Assembly: GCA_964476835.1 (NCBI GenBank)
Contig: CAYZCE010000042.1
Coordinates: 1 to 8,936 of the forward strand
Source of the DNA: PALSA-926 sp964476835
Lineage (GTDB): Bacteria > Pseudomonadota > Alphaproteobacteria > Micavibrionales > UBA2020
Length of the DNA: 8,936 nt
Direction of reading: 5' to 3'
Shown here: positions 1 to 5,693 of the stretch, one piece after another
Position numbering within the stretch: the stretch's first letter is position 1
Layout: every line of letters begins with the position of its first letter
The notes under the pieces: model-generated
The model's input: only the letters and a program-made list of their open reading frames with translations
Databases searched by the model: none
Told to the model about the DNA's origin: nothing
Made by a program: the position numbers and the translations under genes

Positions 1-365
1 ACGCCGACGCGGGCATAGAGGAGGCGCAGATAGTCATAGATCTCGGTGACGGTGCCGACCGTCGAGCGCGGGTTGCGCGAGGTGGTCTTCTGCTCGATCG
101 AGATCGCGGGCGAGAGGCCTTCGATGCTGTCGACATCGGGCTTCTGCATCAGCTCGAGGAACTGGCGCGCGTAGGCCGAGAGGCTTTCGACATAACGGCG
201 CTGCCCTTCGGCATAGATGGTGTCGAAGGCGAGCGACGACTTGCCCGAGCCGGACAACCCCGTAATGACCACTAACTGGTCGCGGGGGATATCGACACTG
301 ACGTCCTTGAGGTTATGCTCGCGCGCGCCGCGCACGCGTATGGATCTGTTATAGGCCTCGTTCAT
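1..365 (-). CDS. uvrA: UvrA, excinuclease ABC subunit A (N-terminal part, cut by window edge)
   Basis: UvrA is the damage-sensing ATPase of nucleotide excision repair. It dimerises, loads UvrB on distorted DNA and then leaves. The 121 whole codons seen here hold the N-terminal ATP-binding domain. The Walker A loop GLSGSGKSS is at residues 36-44, followed by the family-typical AFDTIYAEGQRRYVESLSAY stretch and the QKTTSRNPRSTVGT segment. The N-terminus (MNEAYNRSIRVRGAREHNLK) fits the usual UvrA start closely, so ATG at 365 is chosen. No Shine-Dalgarno precedes this ATG. The space is filled by a LexA box, which implies SOS control and probably a leaderless transcript. Gene identity is near certain from sequence; the rest of the protein lies outside the window. 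Confidence 0.98.
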   Translation of the reverse strand, partial: MNEAYNRSIRVRGAREHNLKDVSVDIPRDQLVVITGLSGSGKSSLAFDTIYAEGQRRYVESLSAYARQFLELMQKPDVDSIEGLSPAISIEQKTTSRNPRSTVGTVTEIYDYLRLLYARVG

Positions 366-367
366 GA

Positions 368-382
368 GAACATATATAGAAC
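368..382 (-). promoter_or_regulatory. LexA (SOS) box of uvrA
   Basis: The minus strand reads GTTC-TATATAT-GTTC, a perfect match to GTTC-N7-GTTC, the LexA operator known from alphaproteobacteria. It ends 2 bases before the uvrA ATG, and its AT core is the predicted -10. LexA bound here would block polymerase directly, so uvrA should be induced on DNA damage. The exact match and the position before a classic SOS gene make this strong. I saw no second copy near ssb. Confidence 0.9.
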
Positions 383-400
383 ATTCGGCGGGAATTGCAA
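373..400 (-). promoter_or_regulatory. uvrA promoter, probably giving a leaderless mRNA
   Basis: On the minus strand a TTGCAA -35 (400-395) is followed by a 16-base spacer and a TATATA -10 (378-373) inside the LexA box. Transcription would start about 7-8 bases further on, at or beside the A of the uvrA ATG (365). That agrees with the missing Shine-Dalgarno. The hexamers match the sigma-70 consensus 4 of 6 each, so the call rests mainly on position and the overlap with the LexA box. Confidence 0.6.
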
Positions 401-412
401 CTAAAAAGAGAT

Positions 413-1618
413 TTAGCGCGCGGCCTTTTTCACCGGCGCCGCCGTCTTGCGCGCGACGTATTTGAGCGGGTGCAGCACGGCGTCGTTCATGACGTCGAAG
501 ACATCGTTGCCCGTCTTGTCCGCGCTCTTGTAGATGACGTCAAGGTCGAGGCCGAGATAGGGGTTCTTGTCCAGCATCAGCGCGTCGAGCCGCGCGCAAT
601 AGGCCGAGTCTTCCATGCCCAGCGTGCGGCCGAGGCGGACGCATTCGGCATAATCGAAAGCCTGCTTCATGCGCGTATTGGTGCCGAAGAGGTTCGCGGG
701 CAGGCTGTCGACGCCGGCGGTGAAATTGAAGTCGTCGGAGAGATAGCCGGTCTTCTGCGTCATCTCGATGAGGTAATCGCCTTCGCCGGGCTTGATGAGA
801 TTGCCGCGGGAGAGGTCCTTGAGATAGCCCCTCAGCGTCCAGTTGTTGTAGAAGTCGAGCCACGACTGATCCTTGAACGGAGAATAGAATTCCTGCTGGC
901 CGACGGCGGTGAGGTTGTCGGCGTAAGGCAGGCTGTCGGCGGCGGCGGCGTTGAATTCCGCAACCAGGCGCGTGCGCAGGTCTGGGTTGAAGTCGAGCTT
1001 GTCGGCGAGGTAAGTGCTATCGCCGCCGTGACGGAAATCCAGTGCCAGCAGGTATTCGCCGACCAGCGCGGCGGCTTCGGTCGAGAGGCATTCTTTCTGG
1101 TTGCTCCAGATCGACCACGACATGCGGGTATCCATGGCGCCGGTCGCGTCCTGCACGCCGTGCAGCGTTTCGTGCGAGACGCACAGCAGGCGGTATTGCG
1201 GCGAGTATTTCTTGTCGGTGCCGACGGACACGGTGCCGTCGTAGCCGTTCCACAGCGCGGCGGTGCTCGACTGCTTGGCGAAACCGTAGTAGATGCCGAG
1301 GTCGGTGGCGCGCTTGTAGAGCAGGGGGCCCATCAGCGTGTTGCTGTTCTTGAGCGTCTGCAGGTTCTGCCAGAGCGTCAGGGCTTTTTTCGGGACGCAG
1401 GCGCTGTCGTCGTTGGCGCGCGTGAATCCCGACCGGATGGTGTCGAAACCTTTTTCGCTGCGCCCGTAATAAATGGGGGCGACGAGCGTGTCGTCGGGCA
1501 GCGGGAAGTCGGCGTTGTCTGTTTTTTGCTGCGCCGTGGCCGTGCCGCTGCCCAGCCACAATGCGGTGAAGCACGTGGTCGTCAGCAATGTCTTGATGAT
1601 GCGGCGCAGCGGGGTCAT
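413..1618 (-). CDS. Secreted protein with an HExxH zinc-peptidase motif (DUF6782-like)
   Basis: This is a 401-residue exported protein of unproven function. Residues 1-29 form a signal peptide: MTPLRR, a hydrophobic core, then ATA before QQK. The mature part has HETLH at 149-153, the HExxH signature of zinc metallopeptidases. A glutamate 28 residues after the second histidine (E181 in STEAAAL) is a candidate third ligand, giving a gluzincin-like layout. This resembles the putative metallopeptidase family DUF6782; that family name is from memory. Several cysteines (74, 146, 177, 326, 341) could form disulfides in the periplasm. The C-terminus is lysine-rich. It lies between uvrA and ssb, read leftward, 47 bases before uvrA. 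The start has no clear Shine-Dalgarno but a plausible promoter just upstream. The reading frame is certain; peptidase activity is inferred from the motif only. Confidence 0.85.
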   Translation of the reverse strand: MTPLRRIIKTLLTTTCFTALWLGSGTATAQQKTDNADFPLPDDTLVAPIYYGRSEKGFDTIRSGFTRANDDSACVPKKALTLWQNLQTLKNSNTLMGPLLYKRATDLGIYYGFAKQSSTAALWNGYDGTVSVGTDKKYSPQYRLLCVSHETLHGVQDATGAMDTRMSWSIWSNQKECLSTEAAALVGEYLLALDFRHGGDSTYLADKLDFNPDLRTRLVAEFNAAAADSLPYADNLTAVGQQEFYSPFKDQSWLDFYNNWTLRGYLKDLSRGNLIKPGEGDYLIEMTQKTGYLSDDFNFTAGVDSLPANLFGTNTRMKQAFDYAECVRLGRTLGMEDSAYCARLDALMLDKNPYLGLDLDVIYKSADKTGNDVFDVMNDAVLHPLKYVARKTAAPVKKAAR

Positions 1619-1626
1619 GGAGATAT

Positions 1627-1656
1627 TCTATAATAATATGAAAATATTTCCAGCAA
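1627..1656 (-). promoter_or_regulatory. Candidate promoter of the HExxH protein gene
   Basis: On the minus strand TTGCTG (1656-1651) and TATAGA (1632-1627) are 18 bases apart, in very AT-rich DNA. The -10 ends 8 bases before the ATG at 1618, so the mRNA would have almost no leader. The hexamers are only fair matches and the AT-richness allows alternatives. Confidence 0.35.
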
Positions 1657-1669
1657 TAAAGCAATATTA

Positions 1670-1700
1670 TGATTAATAAATTGATTTTATTGATTAATCA
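1670..1700. repeat. TGATTAAT direct repeat, second copy palindromic, in the ssb control region
   Basis: TGATTAAT occurs at 1670-1677 and again at 1691-1698, exactly 21 bases apart (two helical turns). The second copy is part of the perfect 10-base palindrome TGATTAATCA (1691-1700). The block lies in the AT-rich divergent region between the HExxH gene and ssb. Same-face spacing is typical of a dimeric regulator or a bending protein, but such motifs also arise by chance in AT-rich DNA. Confidence 0.35.
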
Positions 1701-1719
1701 TATCCCGGCATGTTAGAAA
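1690..1719 (+). promoter_or_regulatory. Candidate ssb promoter
   Basis: TTGATT (1690-1695) and TAGAAA (1714-1719) are 18 bases apart. The -10 has a TGn extension (TGT at 1711-1713). The start would fall near 1726, leaving a leader of about 35 bases with a good Shine-Dalgarno before GTG 1761. The -35 overlaps the TGATTAATCA palindrome. Both hexamers are imperfect. Confidence 0.35.
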
Positions 1720-1760
1720 GAGGCCGTCTCAAGATCCCAATTTTGCAAAGGAATAAAGCC

Positions 1761-2222
1761 GTGGCCGGAAGCGTGAACAAAGTGATTCTGATCGGTAACC
1801 TGGGCAAAGACCCTGAAGTCCGCAGCTTCCCCAACGGCGGCCGCGTCGCCAACTTCTCGGTTGCGACCTCGGAAAGCTGGAAGGACAAGGCTTCGGGCGA
1901 GCGTAAAGAGCGCACCGAATGGCACCGCGTTTCCATCCTCAACGAAGCCCTCGTCGGCATCGCGGAGAAGTACCTGAAGAAGGGCTCCAAGGTCTATATC
2001 GAAGGCCAGCTCGAGACCCGCAAGTACGAAAAGGACGGCCGCGACGTCTACACGACCGAAGTCGTCCTGCGCCCCTTCAACGGCAACCTGACCATGCTTG
2101 ACGGCAAGGCGGGCGGCGGTTCTTCCTCGTTCGACGGCGAACCTTCGGGCGGCATGTCGTCCGGCGGCGGTTCCTTCGGTTCCGCGCCGAAGAACGACAT
2201 GGACGATGAAATCCCGTTCTAA
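1761..2222 (+). CDS. ssb: Single-stranded DNA-binding protein SSB
   Basis: SSB coats single-stranded DNA in replication, recombination and repair and recruits partner proteins through its C-terminal tip. The 153-residue product has the OB fold over about residues 4-112, including SVNKVILIGNLGKDPEVR, the W40 and W54 aromatics (ESWKDK, TEWHRV) and the KVYIEGQLETRKY strand. A glycine/serine-rich linker (118-142) leads to the acidic tip DMDDEIPF. The frame is open upstream to ATG 1710, but GTG at 1761 is preferred: it gives the standard alphaproteobacterial N-terminus (MAGSVNKVILIGNLG) and has AAAGGA 8 bases upstream, whereas the 17 extra residues resemble nothing in the family. uvrA and ssb are often adjacent and divergent in this class; here one gene separates them. 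The membrane protein gene follows 22 bases later, probably in the same transcript. Confidence 0.97.
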   Translation: MAGSVNKVILIGNLGKDPEVRSFPNGGRVANFSVATSESWKDKASGERKERTEWHRVSILNEALVGIAEKYLKKGSKVYIEGQLETRKYEKDGRDVYTTEVVLRPFNGNLTMLDGKAGGGSSSFDGEPSGGMSSGGGSFGSAPKNDMDDEIPF

Positions 2223-2244
2223 GCATTAAGGTCGCTGATCCCCG

Positions 2245-2847
2245 ATGCCACGCGTCTCGCGGCGAATGTTCGCCTCCCTCCTGACTCCGCTCTTATACGC
2301 CAACCTCGGCGCGCTGGGGCTGAGCGGGCTATGGCTGGGCGCGATGTCGCAGTGGCAGGTGATCTGGATCGGCATGATGGGCCTGATACTCTCGCCCTAC
2401 CTGATCCCGATTTTGCTGATGCCGGCGGGCATTTTCTCGCATTTCATGGTGCGCCACCAGGTCACCAAGCGCAAATCGGCGGAACGCGGCATGTTCCTGT
2501 GCAGCCTCGCCTATGTCCTTTTCTTCATGACGCTGTGGTCGGCGGGCATCTTCGATTATGTGCTCGCCTCGACGCAACCGATCGCCCTGGTGCCGGCGCT
2601 GGCCTGGGGCGCGGCGGGCGCCATCACCCCCTTGCTGCTCTGGGCGTCGCGCGACCGCACCAACCTCTTCGTCAGCCAGATGGTAGAGGCGGCGCAGGGC
2701 GCGGTCTTGGTGCTGGTGGCCTTGCGGCTGTTCGGCATCGACCTCTCGTTCGGGCGCACGTTTCTGCTGGTCGGCGCCATCATGGTCGCGACGGCGGTGG
2801 GCGAAGCCTTCTACGAAAAAATCTTCATGAAGCCCGCGCGGCATTAA
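2245..2847 (+). CDS. Polytopic inner-membrane protein of unknown function
   Basis: I do not recognise this 200-residue protein. It is very hydrophobic, with about six membrane segments near residues 10-33, 39-66, 83-106, 112-134, 143-163 and 169-189. The basic loop HQVTKRKSAER (71-81) after segment 2 and RDR after segment 4 suggest cytoplasmic loops. There is no transporter or enzyme motif I can name. ATG 2245 has only AAGG 13 bases upstream; ATG 2266 (residue 8) is an alternative start. It lies 22 bases after ssb on the same strand, with no promoter I can see between them and an intrinsic terminator after it, so ssb and this gene probably form one unit. The frame fits coding bias and the opposite-strand frames look like shadows. 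Confidence 0.8.
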   Translation: MPRVSRRMFASLLTPLLYANLGALGLSGLWLGAMSQWQVIWIGMMGLILSPYLIPILLMPAGIFSHFMVRHQVTKRKSAERGMFLCSLAYVLFFMTLWSAGIFDYVLASTQPIALVPALAWGAAGAITPLLLWASRDRTNLFVSQMVEAAQGAVLVLVALRLFGIDLSFGRTFLLVGAIMVATAVGEAFYEKIFMKPARH

Positions 2848-2908
2848 TCCTGCGTTAACCGGTTGCCCGCTACAGTGAGGGTACTTTCGTTACTCTCCGT
2901 GTTTAACT

Positions 2909-2936
2909 GCCGCCCCCTTCCGGGGCGGCTTTTTTT
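2909..2936 (+). terminator. Intrinsic terminator after the ssb-membrane protein unit
   Basis: A perfect 8-base stem (GCCGCCCC 2909-2916, GGGGCGGC 2922-2929) with a 5-base CTTCC loop is followed directly by seven T residues (2930-2936). This is a classic rho-independent terminator for rightward transcription. It stands 61 bases after the membrane protein stop and ends only 17 bases before the hydrolase ATG at 2954. Confidence 0.92.
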
Positions 2937-2941
2937 AGATG

Positions 2942-2947
2942 TATACT
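2942..2947 (+). promoter_or_regulatory. Candidate -10 element of the alpha/beta hydrolase gene
   Basis: TATACT (5 of 6 matches to TATAAT) lies immediately after the terminator, preceded by TG. Six bases (CCAGTC) separate it from ATG 2954, so transcription would start at the start codon and give a leaderless mRNA. No convincing -35 is present, since that position is occupied by the terminator stem. The same TATACT-N6-ATG layout precedes the oxidoreductase gene at 7378. Confidence 0.45.
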
Positions 2948-2953
2948 CCAGTC

Positions 2954-3637
2954 ATGACGGAAACGAAGACCATTGTGGCGGTTCATGGCGCAGGCATGCA
3001 GGCCGGCGTCTGGGATGCGCTGCCGATTGGCTACACCGCATTGACGCTGCCGGGACATGGCATGGGCGGCGCGCCGCTGCCGACGGTCGAGGAGATGGGC
3101 ACATGGCTTGCGCGCCAATTGGATGCTTATGCGGCGCAGTCTGTCGTGCTGATGGGACATTCAATGGGCGCACTGGCGGTGATCGAGGCGGCACGGCACC
3201 CTTCCGTCGGGGCATTGGCATTGATGGGCGCCGCGGCGCAGATGCCGGTGCATCCAGACCTGCTGGCGCAGGCGCGTGAGGCGCCGGACGCCGCGGCCGA
3301 CCTGATCCTCAAATGGGGCGTTTCGCCCGGCAATGCGGCCGTCAAGGCCGTGTTGAAACCGTTGATGGCGGCGGCAAGCGGGGCCTTGTTCAACGACCTT
3401 AACGCCTGCAACCTCTATGCGCGCGGCCCGGCGATGGCGCAGGGAATCGGCATTCCTGCGCTGGTCTTCGCAGGGGCTGACGACAAGCTGACAAAACCTG
3501 CGGCGGCGGAAGAACTGGCGCTCCTGATGGGCGCGGAGCTGTGCAAATTGCACGGCTGCGGCCATATGGCGATGGCGGAAAGCCCGAAAGCGGTGACGCA
3601 GGCGGTGCAGACTTTCATCGGCCTGCTGCCCGATTAA
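2954..3637 (+). CDS. Alpha/beta-hydrolase fold protein
   Basis: This is a small (227-residue) single-domain serine hydrolase of the AB_hydrolase family; the substrate cannot be inferred. The strand-loop VAVHGAG (residues 8-14) supplies the oxyanion-hole region. The nucleophile elbow GHSMG places the catalytic serine at 70. The acid is probably D176 or D177 in FAGADDKLT, and the histidine is H204 in GCGHMAMAE. The region between about 98 and 160 is a short helical cap. There is no signal peptide, so it should be cytoplasmic. ATG 2954 is preferred because the upstream in-frame ATG 2939 abuts the terminator T-tract and has no Shine-Dalgarno; residues between them (MYTPV) add nothing to the fold. 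It lies alone between a terminator and the promoter of the next gene. Confidence 0.9.
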   Translation: MTETKTIVAVHGAGMQAGVWDALPIGYTALTLPGHGMGGAPLPTVEEMGTWLARQLDAYAAQSVVLMGHSMGALAVIEAARHPSVGALALMGAAAQMPVHPDLLAQAREAPDAAADLILKWGVSPGNAAVKAVLKPLMAAASGALFNDLNACNLYARGPAMAQGIGIPALVFAGADDKLTKPAAAEELALLMGAELCKLHGCGHMAMAESPKAVTQAVQTFIGLLPD

Positions 3638-3656
3638 TTTTTCTTCAACCTTCCCT

Positions 3657-3665
3657 TGGTATACT
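3657..3665 (+). promoter_or_regulatory. Extended -10 promoter of the YdcH-like gene
   Basis: TGGTATACT is an extended -10 element (TGn plus TATACT). It sits 33 bases before the ATG at 3699 and 20 bases after the hydrolase stop. A transcript starting near 3672 would carry a short leader with AAGGAGA. No good -35 is visible, which extended -10 promoters tolerate. Confidence 0.5.
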
Positions 3666-3698
3666 GGAACTATATCCGGCAACAAGGAGATCAAGGCC

Positions 3699-3869
3699 AT
3701 GGGGAACCATCTGCGTTCGCTTCAACAAAAACATGATCGTCTCGACCAATGGATCCGCAGCGAGTCCATGCGCAAAAGCGCGCGCAACGACGCGGTGATA
3801 CTGAAGTTCAAGAAAGAGAAGCTCCATATCAAGGAAGAGATCGTCCGGCTACAGCAGACGGTGCATTAA
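3699..3869 (+). CDS. YdcH-like (DUF465) small coiled-coil protein
   Basis: This 56-residue, highly charged, all-helical protein fits the YdcH/DUF465 pattern: an N-terminal LQQKHDRLDQWI helix, then LKFKKEKLHIKEEIVRLQQ as a second amphipathic helix, matching the family's H..LD..I and LKK.KL.LK.EI signatures. The function of the family is not established. ATG 3699 has a strong Shine-Dalgarno (AAGGAGA, 3684-3690) 8 bases upstream and an extended -10 promoter before it. The stop codon TAA (3867-3869) shares three of its bases with the stop of the convergent gene, the pair forming TTAA at 3866-3869. Confidence 0.85.
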   Translation: MGNHLRSLQQKHDRLDQWIRSESMRKSARNDAVILKFKKEKLHIKEEIVRLQQTVH

Positions 3870-4240
3870 GCGCCCAGCTTCAGCCGGACCAGTTCCGCCA
3901 GCGACGCGCAATCGCACTTGTCCAGCAGTTTTGCGTCCTCGGCGGTGAGGTCGCGCGGCAGCAATCTCGCCAGCGCCGCGTCGTCGTTTGCCGCGCGGCG
4001 TGCCGCGGCGGTGAAGATTTCATGCGCATCAAGGCACGGTAACACATCGTTCGTCGCGGACGGCGTGCAGGCGAGGATTGCGAGCGCCTCTTTCCCTTCC
4101 GGCGTCGCCGTGAAAGCCGCATGCTTGGCCGAGCGGTTGAAATGCGCCATCACCATCGGCAGGAATCGCGCATCGAGCGCCTGCGCGATGCGCTGAAGGC
4201 GCTCTTCTTCGCACCAGGTGAGGTCTTCGGCGTTTATCAC
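3866..4240 (-). CDS. Unknown protein, paralog 1 of a three-member local family
   Basis: I do not recognise this 124-residue soluble, mostly helical protein. It is clearly related over its whole length to the genes ending at 4237 and 6376. Shared features are LxWxExxR then an (R/K)I...L..RF helix (RF at 25-26), HFN(R/K) at 33-36, an A-A-R-R block (79-82) followed by an acidic pair, a DLTAEDAKLLDK segment (97-108) and a terminal LAELVRLKL. The start is GTG 4240, which overlaps the TGA of the upstream paralog as GTGA. That overlap and the LTW match to the paralog at 5987 support this start. It is the last gene of the trcR operon. There is no signal peptide or membrane segment. Cysteines C10, C58, C69, C109 and C111 are more numerous than in its paralogs. 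Confidence 0.85.
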   Translation of the reverse strand: MINAEDLTWCEEERLQRIAQALDARFLPMVMAHFNRSAKHAAFTATPEGKEALAILACTPSATNDVLPCLDAHEIFTAAARRAANDDAALARLLPRDLTAEDAKLLDKCDCASLAELVRLKLGA

Positions 4241-4599
4241 GCGGCGAGCTTGGTGCGCAGCAGCGCGGCCAGCGCGTTCAGCTCGTATTTTTCCAGCAGC
4301 ACGGCGTCGGCGGCATCCAGCTTTTCGGGCAGGAGCGCGGCGAGCGCCTTGTCGTCGTTCGCCACGCGGCGCGCAACGGCAGCGAAGACGTCGTGGATTT
4401 TCATCAACGGCAGCTCATCTTCCGCGAAGGTGAGGGCGAAGCCGTATTGCTGCTGCTTCTTTTCCTCGTCCGGCGTGACGGCGTTGGCGAAGGTCTCAAG
4501 CTGGCCGGCCTTGTTGAAGTGGTCTTTGACCGCGAGGGCGAAACGCCAGCTCAGTGCGTTGCTGATCTTCTCAAGCTGCTGTGCGTCCGCGCGGTTCAT
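4237..4599 (-). CDS. Unknown protein, paralog 2 of the local family
   Basis: This 120-residue protein of unknown function is co-linear with paralogs 1 and 3: helix with RF at 19-20, HFNKA at 27-31, IHDVFAAVARR (68-78), NDD (81-83), the LPEKLDAADAVLLEK segment (90-104) and a C-terminal ALLRTKL. It is predicted helical and cytoplasmic and has no cysteine, unlike its relatives. ATG 4599 is chosen because it lies 2 bases after the trcR stop and begins exactly where similarity to the paralogs begins. The frame is open further upstream, but that part would overlap trcR out of frame and is low-complexity arginine/proline sequence. The tight packing trcR-(2 bases)-this gene-(4-base overlap)-paralog 1 indicates one translationally coupled operon. 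Confidence 0.87.
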   Translation of the reverse strand: MNRADAQQLEKISNALSWRFALAVKDHFNKAGQLETFANAVTPDEEKKQQQYGFALTFAEDELPLMKIHDVFAAVARRVANDDKALAALLPEKLDAADAVLLEKYELNALAALLRTKLAA

Positions 4600-4601
4600 G
4601 G

Positions 4602-5216
4602 TTATGCTTCTTCGGCTTCGGGCGCAGTTTCCTCGCCGACCGGCGCCGAAGCGGCGGGAACGGGCGTGCCGTTCTTCTTCGCTTCGCGCTCGATGCGGCG
4701 CTGGGCCTTCTTGACGGCCTTTTCCAGCTCGTCGCGGGTGCAGAGCGCGATCGACAGCGGGTCGATCGGCTTGAGGCTGTTGGTCAGCGGGTGCGACTTG
4801 TCGCGGATGGCGGCGACGGTCGGCTTGGTCGAGCCGATCAGGCGCGCAACCTGCACATCGGCCAGCTCGGGGAAGCGCTTGATGAGGTACGCGATCGCGT
4901 TCGGCTTCTCGGCGCGCTTGGTGACGGGGGTGTAGCGCGGGCCTTTCGCGCGGGCGCGCGCCTTGGGCAGGTCGCTCTTGACCATCTTGAGGCGGGCGTT
5001 GGTGGTCTTTTCGCAGCGCGCGATTTCCTCGGCGGTCAGTTCGCCGGCGAGGATGGGGCTCGTGCCCATGATGCCGCTGTTGACTTCGCCGTCCGCCAGC
5101 GCCTGGATCTCCAGCGGGTGCAGGCCGCAGAATTCCGCGATCTGCTCGAAGGTGAGGGCGGTGTTGTCGACCAGCCACGCGGCGGTCGCTTTGGGCATCA
5201 GGGGATAGTTGGCCAT
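4602..5216 (-). CDS. trcR: TrcR-type (DUF1013) cell-cycle transcriptional regulator
   Basis: This 204-residue protein belongs to the DUF1013 family, whose Caulobacter member TrcR is reported to track with RNA polymerase and affect the cell cycle. It opens with MANYPLMPKATAAWLVDNTA and an HTH-like stretch (LTFEQIAEFCGLHPLEIQAL, 21-40). A second HTH-like part lies at about 105-140 (YLIKRFPELADVQVARLIGS, then KPTVAAIRDKSHPL). A charged helical segment follows (160-182), then an acidic Ala/Pro tail. ATG 5216 has AAAGGAGC 7 bases upstream and matches the family start; an in-frame upstream ATG at 5255 is not supported. It heads an operon with two unknown paralogs and is divergent from the I9-like gene at 5424. 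A dyad at 5271-5292 lies in its upstream region. Confidence 0.93.
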   Translation of the reverse strand: MANYPLMPKATAAWLVDNTALTFEQIAEFCGLHPLEIQALADGEVNSGIMGTSPILAGELTAEEIARCEKTTNARLKMVKSDLPKARARAKGPRYTPVTKRAEKPNAIAYLIKRFPELADVQVARLIGSTKPTVAAIRDKSHPLTNSLKPIDPLSIALCTRDELEKAVKKAQRRIEREAKKNGTPVPAASAPVGEETAPEAEEA

Positions 5217-5270
5217 GGTGTGCTCCTTTGAATAAAATTCATGCTCCCGCGCCATCTTGGAAAACGGCGA

Positions 5271-5292
5271 CGATTGAAACAGTCTTCAATCG
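5271..5292. promoter_or_regulatory. Perfect dyad upstream of trcR, candidate operator
   Basis: CGATTGAA (5271-5278) and TTCAATCG (5285-5292) form an 8-base perfect inverted repeat with a 6-base ACAGTC spacer. It lies 55 bases before the trcR ATG. No T-tract follows on either side, so a protein-binding site or a leader hairpin is more likely than a terminator. The binding factor is unknown. Confidence 0.5.
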
Positions 5293-5369
5293 ATTTCAGG
5301 AAAGTGGGGAAAAGGTATCCGAGCGGGGCAGGGGAGTCTAGGAGAAAATTATTTACATAACATATATTA

Positions 5370-5398
5370 TTGACATCCTTGGATGTCTGTGTTATGGC
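5370..5398 (+). promoter_or_regulatory. Sigma-70-type promoter of the first I9-like gene
   Basis: A perfect TTGACA -35 (5370-5375), a 17-base spacer and TATGGC (5393-5398) with a TGn extension (TGT at 5390-5392) form a good promoter. The start should be near 5405, leaving about 19 bases of leader with GGAGG (5414-5418). An AT-rich tract lies just upstream. The -35 is embedded in TATTGACAT, repeated exactly in the promoter of the second I9-like gene. Confidence 0.75.
5372..5387. promoter_or_regulatory. Palindrome overlapping the -35, candidate operator
   Basis: GACATCC (5372-5378) and GGATGTC (5381-5387) are perfect inverted repeats around a TT centre. The left arm contains most of the -35 hexamer, so a dimeric protein bound here would compete with polymerase. 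The paralogous promoter at 5694 shares TATTGACAT but not the right arm. Confidence 0.5.
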
Positions 5399-5423
5399 TA
5401 TTGTTCACTTAATGGAGGTTCCC

Positions 5424-5654
5424 ATGGCAAAAGACGATTATGCCGTCATGATCAAGGACGGGTTCAACGAGACCGCGAAGCGGATGGAATCCTCCGTCAC
5501 CGCGATCAGCGAGCTTGCGGCCCAAGTTGGCGCCAGGTTCAGTATCATTCAGGTCTTCAACAACCTCAACCTTGTTGCGGTGACCTGCGACGTCAAGTTC
5601 GCGAAAAGGCTCCGCAAGCTGGATTGCGTTGCCAGCGTGAAAGCCGACGTCTAA
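5424..5654 (+). CDS. Small protein resembling a stand-alone I9-type propeptide inhibitor (copy 1)
   Basis: This 76-residue protein has no signal peptide. Its layout suggests a beta-alpha-beta-beta-alpha-beta (ferredoxin-like) fold as in subtilisin propeptides and I9 inhibitors: strand YAVMIKDGFN (6-15), helix about 17-34, strand FSIIQVFN (39-46), strand LVAVTCD (50-56), helix FAKRLRKLD (59-67), strand VASVKAD (69-75). The last part matches the I9 pattern of a buried strand, a short FA..L helix and a V.SV..D end. This is pattern-based, and no subtilase is present in the window. ATG 5424 has GGAGG 5 bases upstream; the frame opens earlier, but those residues overlap the promoter. It is paralogous to the gene at 5755, sharing KDGFN, VFN, TCD and FA. 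C55 is conserved in both. Confidence 0.85.
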   Translation: MAKDDYAVMIKDGFNETAKRMESSVTAISELAAQVGARFSIIQVFNNLNLVAVTCDVKFAKRLRKLDCVASVKADV

Positions 5655-5693
5655 ATAAGGAAGCGACGCCTTGCTCCGTACCCACGGCCTCTA

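Larger units (their letters stand above)
5217..5423. other. Divergent control region between trcR and the I9-like gene
   Basis: This 207-base gap is the longest non-coding stretch of the window. From left to right it holds the trcR Shine-Dalgarno, a 22-base dyad (5271-5292), a GC-rich purine-heavy part (about 5296-5338), an AT-rich block (about 5344-5371) that could act as an UP element, the rightward promoter with its own palindrome (5370-5398) and the GGAGG Shine-Dalgarno of the gene at 5424. I could not identify convincing hexamers for the leftward trcR promoter. Confidence 0.6.

Noticed and set aside
395..1633. Rightward 412-codon open frame
   Set aside because: It mirrors the HExxH gene on the other strand. 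Its product is a repetitive Arg/Val/Glu/Ala sequence with no domain, while the leftward frame has a signal peptide and a zinc motif.
1710..1760. Upstream ATG start for ssb
   Set aside because: It adds 17 residues not seen in SSB proteins, lies over the predicted promoter and lacks a Shine-Dalgarno; GTG 1761 has both the family N-terminus and AAAGGA.
2877..2897. Hairpin GAGGGTA-N7-TACTCTC before the terminator
   Set aside because: The stem is 7 pairs with one G-U and has no T-tract. It may simply be part of the 3' UTR; nothing supports a riboswitch or small RNA.
4237..5178. Leftward 313-codon frame that would extend paralog 2 upstream
   Set aside because: The first about 190 residues are low-complexity Arg/Pro sequence overlapping trcR out of frame. 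Similarity to the paralogs begins at ATG 4599.
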